From an uncultured Clostridia bacterium (GTDB lineage: Bacteria > Bacillota > Clostridia > Christensenellales > UBA1242): a stretch of DNA of 20,083 nucleotides. The position numbers and the translations under genes were made by a program. Below the pieces are notes generated by a model that was not told where the DNA came from, did no database searches, and saw only the letters and a program-made list of their open reading frames with translations. The DNA is taken from contig CAOJFR010000024.1 of assembly GCA_948434855.1 (NCBI GenBank), positions 1 to 20,083 on the forward strand. Reading direction: 5' to 3'. The first letter of the stretch is position 1; each line of letters starts with the position of its first letter. Shown here piece by piece: positions 15,028-20,083 of the stretch.

Positions 15028-16323
15028 ATGAAAAAAGTCATACCAATAACTCTGCTCACAGGCTATCTTGGGGCAGGAAAAACAACACTGTTAAATTATG
15101 TATTAAATAATAAAGAAAACTATAAAGTTGCGGTCATAGTAAATGATATTGGAGAAGTTAATATTGATGCAAGTTTAATTGGTGCAGAAAACATAGTCTC
15201 ACAAAAAGATGATAGTCTTGTTCCACTTCAAAATGGATGTATTTGTTGCACCCTTAAGGCAGATTTAATGAAGCAGATTGCAGAACTTGTTGCCTCAAAT
15301 AAGTTTGATTATATTTTAATAGAGGCTTCAGGAATATGTGAGCCAATTCCAATAGTTCAATCAATCACTTTAGTTTCAGATGCGAGCGAAGAATATAACT
15401 TGCCAAGCATTTGCAAGCTTGATAACGTTGTGTCGGTTGTTGACACTCTTCGCTTAGCAAAAGAGTTTGGCGAAGGCGATGCACTTCTTAGCACAAATAT
15501 TGAAGAAGAAGATATTGAAAATTTAATCATTCAACAAATTGAATTTTGCACAAAGATAATTCTAAATAAGGTAGATCAAGTTTCAGAGGACGAAAAAAAC
15601 AAAGTTAAAGCAGTCATCAAAAAGCTTCAGCCAGAGGCAGAAATTATTGAAGCAGAGTTTGGAAAAGTTCCAATCAACAAAATCATGGGAACAAACTCGT
15701 TTGATTTTGACAAGGCTTGTGCATCTGCAGGTTGGATGAAAGAGCTTGGCAAAGATGTTGAAGAAGACGAGCATGAAGCTGAGCATGAACACCATCATGA
15801 GCATGATGAGCATCATCACGATCATGAAGAGGACGAACATGAGCACCATGATCACAATGAGCATGAACGCCATCATGAGCATGATACCCATGATGACGAT
15901 GACGAGCATAAGCATCACGGACATCATCACCATCATCATGGCGAAGGTGAAACAGAAGAGTATGGCATTGGCTCATTCGTATATTATAGAAGGCGTCCAA
16001 TCATTCAGTCTAAGTTTAGAACATTTATAAACAATATGCCAAGAAGCATAATCAGAACAAAGGGAATTATGTGGTATTCAAATGACAATGATAATATGTA
16101 TATCTTTGAACAAGCGGGTCCACAAAAAAATTCTTTTGTTGCAGATGTGTGGATAGACACACTTCCAGCAGCAGAAAAGTCTGAATATATAAGGCAAAAT
16201 CCAGACATAAAAAAAGACTGGGATGAAAAGGTTGGAGACAGAATGGTTAAGCTTGTTTTCATTGGTCAAAAGATGGATAAAGAGCAAATTATTAGTGATT
16301 TAGACAAGTGTTTAGATAAATAG
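15028..16323 (+). CDS. COG0523/CobW-family GTPase metallochaperone with His-rich insert
   Basis: A 431-residue G3E GTPase. Walker A is GYLGAGKTT (residues ~11-19), the family metal-binding motif is CICC within GCICCTLKADL, a switch motif is IEASGICEP, and the guanine-specificity motif is NKVD. Residues 249-304 hold 28 histidines in 56 positions, interspersed with Asp/Glu. A CobW C-terminal domain follows (FVYYRRRPIIQSKFRTFI onward). Members of this family hydrolyse GTP to deliver zinc, cobalt or nickel to client enzymes; the His/acid tract suggests zinc or nickel buffering. Which metal and client apply is unknown, since no cobalamin, hydrogenase or urease genes are nearby. AAAGGAG sits well before the ATG. 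A terminator follows, so it is a single-gene unit. Confidence 0.93.
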   Translation: MKKVIPITLLTGYLGAGKTTLLNYVLNNKENYKVAVIVNDIGEVNIDASLIGAENIVSQKDDSLVPLQNGCICCTLKADLMKQIAELVASNKFDYILIEASGICEPIPIVQSITLVSDASEEYNLPSICKLDNVVSVVDTLRLAKEFGEGDALLSTNIEEEDIENLIIQQIEFCTKIILNKVDQVSEDEKNKVKAVIKKLQPEAEIIEAEFGKVPINKIMGTNSFDFDKACASAGWMKELGKDVEEDEHEAEHEHHHEHDEHHHDHEEDEHEHHDHNEHERHHEHDTHDDDDEHKHHGHHHHHHGEGETEEYGIGSFVYYRRRPIIQSKFRTFINNMPRSIIRTKGIMWYSNDNDNMYIFEQAGPQKNSFVADVWIDTLPAAEKSEYIRQNPDIKKDWDEKVGDRMVKLVFIGQKMDKEQIISDLDKCLDK

Positions 16324-16566
16324 CAAAAATACCAGTCAAAAATTTGGCTGGTATTTTTTTTGAAAAAAAATGGTCAAAAGCCTGTGTTTTTCAGGTGTTA
16401 TGTTACGCATAACACATAAAAAATTAGTTTTTCAAGCAAAAGCAAGAGCATATTTGCAAAATAAAGCAGATATGCTTTTATTATTAAATTTTTATATCCT
16501 GCGTTTTCGTCGGACATGAGTAAACCTCTGCGTTTTTGCATATACTATATTCAAGGGGGATTACAC
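16324..16566. other. Longest intergenic stretch, with inverted repeats upstream of the first XRE gene
   Basis: After the terminator this 243-base gap holds several structures: CCTG/CAGG (16381-16394), a perfect 8-bp hairpin GTGTTATG/CATAACAC with a 5-base loop (16395-16415), and an AGCATAT/ATATGCT pair (about 16447-16476) followed by T4. The 15-mer TATCCTGCGTTTTCG (16495-16509) recurs inverted at 19966-19980, and a related CTGCGTTTT recurs near 16527. A TATACT/TATATT -10-like stretch (16541-16551) lacks a good -35. No gene is seen here. Confidence 0.6.
16325..16360 (+). terminator. Terminator after the CobW/COG0523 gene
   Basis: AAAAATACCAGTCAAA pairs with TTTGGCTGGTATTTTT with one G-T wobble, followed by further T. 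Confidence 0.88.
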
Positions 16567-16770
16567 GTGATAAAGTTTGGAGAAAGATTAAGAGAGCTCA
16601 GAATTGAAAAAGGACTGTCGGCAATCAAACTTGGCAAAGCACTTGGAGTTGGTGACACAACTATTCTTAGATGGGAAAGTTCAAGAATGCTTCCCACAAT
16701 AGACAGACTTTACGACGTTTGTAAATTTTTTGGAGTAACTGCCGATTACATGATTGGTCTAGAAGATTAA
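16567..16770 (+). CDS. XRE-family HTH regulator, 67 residues (first of a pair)
   Basis: A minimal Cro/CI-type DNA-binding protein made only of the five-helix HTH domain: FGERLRELRIEKGLS, then LGKALGVGDTTILRWESSRM, then the common ending YDVCKFFGVTADYMIGLED. The GTG at 16567 is preferred over upstream in-frame starts because AAGGGGGA (16553-16560) sits at the proper distance. It has the same length as the second XRE gene and about 40% identity by hand alignment (27 of 67), so the two look like an old tandem duplication. Targets are unknown; the inverted repeats upstream are candidates. Confidence 0.85.
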   Translation: MIKFGERLRELRIEKGLSAIKLGKALGVGDTTILRWESSRMLPTIDRLYDVCKFFGVTADYMIGLED

Positions 16771-16894
16771 AACTAGCATTTAGTTGTTTCAAAAAAAATT
16801 GTCATTTTTGGTTTGTTTAAAAATTAAAGTTTAGGAAAAAGATTAAATTAAACAATTCATTTATAAAAAAATAAAAAACAAAGGAATTATAAAT

Positions 16895-17098
16895 ATGAGA
16901 AAATTTTGTGAAAAATTAAAAGAACAAAGAATGAAAAAAGGATTAACTTTGCTTGAGCTTAGCAAAGAGATTGGCATAAGCATTGCAACACTTTCTAGAT
17001 GGGAAAACGGAATAAATGATATTACCAGCGACAATCTTATTATTGTTGCAAAATATTTCAAGGTTTCTGCAGATGAGCTTTTAGGCATAAAAGATTAG
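16895..17098 (+). CDS. XRE-family HTH regulator, 67 residues (second of a pair)
   Basis: A single Cro/CI-type HTH domain: FCEKLKEQRMKKGLTLLELS, then KEIGISIATLSRWENGIN, then AKYFKVSADELLGIKD. AAAGGA (16880-16885) precedes the ATG by nine bases. It lies 124 bases after the first XRE gene in an AT-rich gap without a clear promoter or terminator, so co-transcription is possible. The two proteins could bind separately or as heterodimers, which is inference. A terminator then separates the gene from clpB. Confidence 0.85.
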   Translation: MRKFCEKLKEQRMKKGLTLLELSKEIGISIATLSRWENGINDITSDNLIIVAKYFKVSADELLGIKD

Positions 17099-17119
17099 TT
17101 TTTTTTAAAAGAAAAAATT

Positions 17120-17145
17120 CTTGGCAAAAGTTGCCAAGTTTTTTT
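17120..17145 (+). terminator. Terminator after the second XRE gene
   Basis: CTTGGCAA (17120-17127) and TTGCCAAG (17131-17138) form an eight-bp stem with a three-base loop, followed by seven T. Confidence 0.9.
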
Positions 17146-17194
17146 ATTGTTAAAAAATGTGGATGCGATAAATAAAATATAAAAAAATAAAAAA

Positions 17195-17237
17195 TTAGCA
17201 CTCCTTACTTGACAGTGCTAAAAATTAGTAGTATATT
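17195..17237 (+). promoter_or_regulatory. clpB promoter overlapped by a CIRCE (HrcA) operator
   Basis: CIRCE spans 17195-17221: TTAGCACTC, nine bases, then CAGTGCTAA, one mismatch from the consensus inverted repeat. The sigma-A promoter is TTGACA (17209-17214), 17 bases, TATATT (17232-17237). HrcA bound to CIRCE would cover the -35 box, so the gene should be repressed by HrcA and released on heat shock. The one deviating base (C17213) is part of the -35 hexamer. Confidence 0.9.
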
Positions 17238-17241
17238 AATT

Positions 17242-17306
17242 CTTGTTTAAGGTAACAATTTAATTATCTTTTGGCTCGGCCAAAGCAGTGTTGTGACTTA
17301 AACAAG
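17242..17306 (+). promoter_or_regulatory. Structured 5' leader of clpB mRNA
   Basis: CTTGTTTAAG (17242-17251) is perfectly complementary to CTTAAACAAG (17297-17306), closing the leader almost from the predicted transcript start. Inside are AACA/TGTT (17254-17257 with 17289-17292) and the hairpin TTTGGC-TCG-GCCAAA (17270-17284). The ribosome site GGGAGG (17315-17320) lies nine bases after the outer stem. No known riboswitch class is recognised. Confidence 0.65.
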
Positions 17307-17326
17307 TTTTTATTGGGAGGAAAATT

Positions 17327-19921
17327 ATGGACTTTGAAAAATGGACAAAAAAATCACAGGAAGCGTTCATCACTTCCCAGAACATGGCAAAAGAAAATGG
17401 CAACAGTGAAATCACACAAGAGCATTTGCTTTTTAGTTTAATTGCTCAAGAAGATGGGCTGATTGCTGAAATATTAAAATCGCTAAACACAGACCTAGAA
17501 ACAATTTTAAAGGAAGTAAAAGCAAAATTAGATAGACTTTCTAAGGTTTCAGGACAAACAAGCATTTATATTGAAAATGATTTAAATCAGGCGCTAAGCG
17601 AGGCAGAAAAACAAGCCAAAGCAATGCAAGACGACTTTGTTTCTGTTGAGCATCTTTTTCTTGGTCTTTTGTCAAAGCCAAATAAAGCAGTAAAAGACAC
17701 TTTTGAAAAGTTCAGCATAACAAAAGATAGGTTTTTAAAAGTGCTTCGTGAGGTCAGGGGAAATCAAAGAGTGTCATCAGAAAATCCAGAGAGCACTTAT
17801 AATGTTTTAAAAAAGTATGGAACCATGCTAACAGAGAGTGCAAGGTCTGGCAAGATGGATCCTGTTATTGGCAGAGATGATGAAATACGAAATGTAATCA
17901 GAATTTTGTCAAGAAAAACCAAAAACAATCCTGTTTTAATTGGTGAAGCGGGCGTTGGAAAAACAGCAATAGCAGAAGGTTTGTCTCAGAGAATTGTTGC
18001 TGGAGATGTTCCAAGCTCTTTAAAAAATCATGATGTGTTTGCCCTAGACATGGGCAGCCTTGTTGCTGGAGCAAAATATCGTGGAGAGTTTGAAGAAAGG
18101 TTAAAGGCAGTTTTGTCAGAAGTCAAAAAAAGTGAAGGAAAAATCATTTTGTTTATTGATGAGCTTCACTTAATTGTTGGTGCCGGAAAAACTGATGGAG
18201 CAATGGATGCAGGCAACATTTTAAAACCAATGCTTGCACGTGGCGAACTTCATTGTATTGGTGCCACAACACTTGATGAGTATAGAAAATATATTGAAAA
18301 AGACCCAGCGTTAGAAAGGCGTTTTCAGACTGTTTTGGTAGAAGAGCCAACAGTAAGTGACACAATCACAATACTTCGTGGAATTAAAGAGAGATATGAA
18401 GTTTTTCACGGCGTGAAAATTGCTGATGCGGCACTAGTTGCTGCGGCAACGCTGTCAAATAGATATATAACAGATAGGTTTTTGCCAGACAAAGCAATAG
18501 ATCTTGTTGATGAAGCGTGTGCAACAATAAAAACAGAAAACGACTCACTTCCAACAGAAATGGATGAAATTAACAGAAAAATGATTGCACTTCAAATTGA
18601 AGAAGCGGGTTTAAAGAAAGAAACAGACAACATTTCAAAGTCAAGGCTAGAGAAAATTCAAAAAGAGTTAGCCGCACATAAAGAAAAATATGATCATATG
18701 ACGGCCAAGTGGAAAAATGAAAAGCAGGCTATTGAAAGCATAAACAAATTAAAAGAGCAAATAGAAAAAACAAAGGCAGACATTGAAAAGGCAAAAAAAG
18801 AATATGATTTCAATAAAGCAGCAGAATTGTCCTATAGCACTCTTCAAAGCCTTGAAAAAGAGTTAGAAAATCAAGAAAAGGTTTATGATAAGTCAAGTGG
18901 AAACAATCTTTTAAGAAACAAGGTTAGTGAAGAAGAAATTGCAAAAATTGTATCAAGGTGGACAGGCATACCAATAACCAAACTCAGCAGCAGTGAAAAA
19001 GAAAGGGTATTAAATCTTGCAGATGTTTTGCACAAAAGGGTAATTGGTCAAGATGTTGCGGTAAACAAAGTTTCAGAAGCAATTCTCAGAAACAAAGCTG
19101 GCATTGCAGACCAGAGCAAACCAATAGGTTCATTTTTGTTTTTAGGTCCAACAGGTGTTGGAAAAACAGAGCTGTCAAAAGCCCTTGCCGAGGCACTTTT
19201 TGATGATGAAAAAAGCATTGTCAGAATAGATATGAGTGAATATATGGAAAAGTTTTCAGTTTCAAGGCTAATTGGTGCACCTCCAGGTTATGTTGGCTAT
19301 GATGAAGGTGGTCAATTAACAGAGGCAGTTCGCAGACATCCATATTCAGTTGTTTTGTTTGATGAGATAGAAAAAGCACATCCAGATGTTTTTAACATTT
19401 TGCTACAAATGCTAGATGATGGCAGAATAACAGACAGTCAGGGCAGAACGATAGACTTTAAAAACACAATAATAATTTTAACTTCAAACCTTGGTGCAAA
19501 CATAATTTTAGATGGCATAAATTCAGATGGCACAATTTCAGCCGAGGCAACAAATGATGTGCATAATTTGCTAAAGCAATCTTTCAGACCAGAACTGTTA
19601 AATAGGCTAGACGAAATAATCATGTTTAATCCGCTAACCAAAAAGCAAACAATAAGCATAGTAAACTTGCTGTTAAAAAGCTTGTCAGAAAGGCTTGAAG
19701 AAAAACAATTATACTTGCAAGTTTCAGAAGAAGTTAAAGAACAAATTGTTAATCAGGGCTATGATGCAAACTTTGGTGCAAGACCTCTTAAAAGGTTCAT
19801 TCAGCATGAAATTGAAACACTGGTTGCAAGATACATTTTGTCAGAAAATCCAGAGCCAAACACAAACCTAATTCTCAATTACGAATCAAACAATTTCAAA
19901 ATAAGTTCGCAAAAGAAATAG
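17327..19921 (+). CDS. clpB: ATP-dependent chaperone ClpB
   Basis: An 864-residue class I AAA+ disaggregase of normal ClpB length. The order is: N-terminal Clp repeat domain (1-~150), AAA module 1 with Walker A GEAGVGKT (206-213) and Walker B near 275-281 (LFIDELH), a coiled-coil middle domain (~405-525, rich in K/E/Q), AAA module 2 with Walker A GPTGVGKT (607-614) and Walker B VVLFDEIEKAH, and a C-terminal small domain with GARPLKR. The long middle domain marks it as ClpB rather than ClpC or ClpA, and no ClpP-binding IGF-type loop was seen. With DnaK it pulls proteins out of aggregates. Expression is predicted to be under HrcA through CIRCE. GGGAGG precedes the ATG. Confidence 0.97.
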   Translation: MDFEKWTKKSQEAFITSQNMAKENGNSEITQEHLLFSLIAQEDGLIAEILKSLNTDLETILKEVKAKLDRLSKVSGQTSIYIENDLNQALSEAEKQAKAMQDDFVSVEHLFLGLLSKPNKAVKDTFEKFSITKDRFLKVLREVRGNQRVSSENPESTYNVLKKYGTMLTESARSGKMDPVIGRDDEIRNVIRILSRKTKNNPVLIGEAGVGKTAIAEGLSQRIVAGDVPSSLKNHDVFALDMGSLVAGAKYRGEFEERLKAVLSEVKKSEGKIILFIDELHLIVGAGKTDGAMDAGNILKPMLARGELHCIGATTLDEYRKYIEKDPALERRFQTVLVEEPTVSDTITILRGIKERYEVFHGVKIADAALVAAATLSNRYITDRFLPDKAIDLVDEACATIKTENDSLPTEMDEINRKMIALQIEEAGLKKETDNISKSRLEKIQKELAAHKEKYDHMTAKWKNEKQAIESINKLKEQIEKTKADIEKAKKEYDFNKAAELSYSTLQSLEKELENQEKVYDKSSGNNLLRNKVSEEEIAKIVSRWTGIPITKLSSSEKERVLNLADVLHKRVIGQDVAVNKVSEAILRNKAGIADQSKPIGSFLFLGPTGVGKTELSKALAEALFDDEKSIVRIDMSEYMEKFSVSRLIGAPPGYVGYDEGGQLTEAVRRHPYSVVLFDEIEKAHPDVFNILLQMLDDGRITDSQGRTIDFKNTIIILTSNLGANIILDGINSDGTISAEATNDVHNLLKQSFRPELLNRLDEIIMFNPLTKKQTISIVNLLLKSLSERLEEKQLYLQVSEEVKEQIVNQGYDANFGARPLKRFIQHEIETLVARYILSENPEPNTNLILNYESNNFKISSQKK

Positions 19922-19949
19922 AAAAAACACAGAGAAATCTGTGTTTTTT
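19922..19949 (+). terminator. Terminator after clpB
   Basis: AAAAAACACAGA (19922-19933) pairs perfectly with TCTGTGTTTTTT (19938-19949) around a GAAA tetraloop. Confidence 0.92.
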
Positions 19950-20001
19950 ATTAATAAATCACAGGCGAAAACGCAGGATAAGCCAAAAGAAAGTGCAAAA
20001 A

Positions 20002-20010
20002 TGCTATAAT
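20002..20010 (+). promoter_or_regulatory. Extended -10 promoter at the right edge
   Basis: TGC followed by TATAAT (20005-20010) is a good extended -10; no -35 is evident. Transcription would start near 20017, about 37 bases before the last ATG. Confidence 0.5.
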
Positions 20011-20053
20011 TAAAGTGTAAAACTATGAAAGAATGCTAAAAAGAGAAAAAATA

Positions 20054-20083
20054 ATGTCAAACCACTTGAAATTTGTCGGGGGG
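20054..20083 (+). CDS. Possible start of a gene cut by the right edge
   Basis: An ATG at 20054 opens ten codons reading MSNHLKFVGG before the window ends. An extended -10 lies 44 bases upstream and a weak purine stretch (AAGAG) precedes the ATG. The last six bases are all G, so a homopolymer begins at codon 9. Too little is visible to name a product. Confidence 0.35.
   Translation, partial: MSNHLKFVGG

Larger units (their letters stand above)
16495..19980. repeat. 15-base inverted repeat flanking the XRE-XRE-clpB segment
   Basis: TATCCTGCGTTTTCG at 16495-16509 has its exact reverse complement at 19966-19980. The match stops at both ends. It is unusually G+C-rich for this window. No target-site duplication or transposase accompanies it, so a chance match or a dispersed short repeat are both possible. 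Confidence 0.6.

Noticed and set aside
15772..15939. CAT-rich DNA considered as a microsatellite able to shift frame
   Set aside because: The codons are mixed (CAT, CAC, GAG, GAT, GAC) with no pure long unit, and the frame is intact.
15583..16030. Long methionine- or histidine-rich frames opposite and in register with the CobW-type gene (15583-15939, 15683-16000, 15746-16030)
   Set aside because: They arise from the repetitive CAT/GAT codons of the His-rich tract read in other frames and have no ribosome sites.
16516..16566. Longer start for the first XRE gene (17 extra residues)
   Set aside because: The extension lacks a ribosome site and does not resemble the family, whereas GTG 16567 has AAGGGGGA at correct spacing.
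17195..17221. CIRCE inverted repeat considered as a CRISPR or transposon end
   Set aside because: It matches the HrcA operator with one mismatch and sits at the promoter of clpB.
17242..17306. clpB leader considered as a known riboswitch or attenuator
   Set aside because: No conserved riboswitch core is recognisable and no U-run follows the stems, so it is reported only as an unclassified structured leader.

Overview
The window is 20,083 bases of compact, AT-rich bacterial DNA with the marks of a low-G+C Firmicute, probably an uncultured gut clostridial or related lineage. The evidence is purine-rich ribosome binding sites, sigma-A promoters close to consensus, U-rich bidirectional terminators, a CIRCE operator in front of clpB, a UPF0371/DUF1846 protein, BspA-type leucine-rich repeats and InlB-type repeats. 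TGA is used as a stop, so the code is not a mycoplasma code. The first gene is cut by the left edge and another appears to begin at the right edge.

Left region (1-7060): the 3' part of a large repeat-built surface protein, with beta-rich repeats followed by three ~200-residue leucine-rich repeat units, ends at a strong terminator. A new promoter then drives a MacB-type ABC exporter. The ATPase and the permease (two FtsX domains) overlap by one base. A single-pass membrane protein with InlB-like repeats follows and may be a partner of the exporter.

Middle region (7054-14300): a small helical protein and a regulator made of two fused Cro/CI-type helix-turn-helix domains are transcribed divergently. 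Next, on the minus strand, is an operon of typA, a C-terminally truncated UPF0371 protein and a degenerate HD-domain protein. Divergent from typA are an RsmF-type rRNA methyltransferase and a short-chain dehydrogenase (ATGA overlap), followed by a MarR-type regulator with its own promoter.

Right region (14300-20083): an alpha/beta hydrolase is frameshifted at a run of ten C/G bases although its catalytic triad is preserved. Divergent from it is a COG0523/CobW metallochaperone GTPase with a histidine-rich insert. Then come two paralogous 67-residue XRE regulators and clpB, which has a CIRCE-overlapped promoter and a structured leader.

Several genes appear to lack any untranslated leader: the -10 box sits six to seven bases before the start codon and there is no ribosome binding site (rsmF, marR, hydrolase). 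I found no tRNA, rRNA, CRISPR array or insertion sequence. No gap between genes exceeds 300 bases. The most noteworthy items are the homopolymer-interrupted hydrolase, the leaderless promoters, the clpB leader structure, and the truncated UPF0371 plus degenerate HD pair. All of these are read by eye and none has been tested by search.
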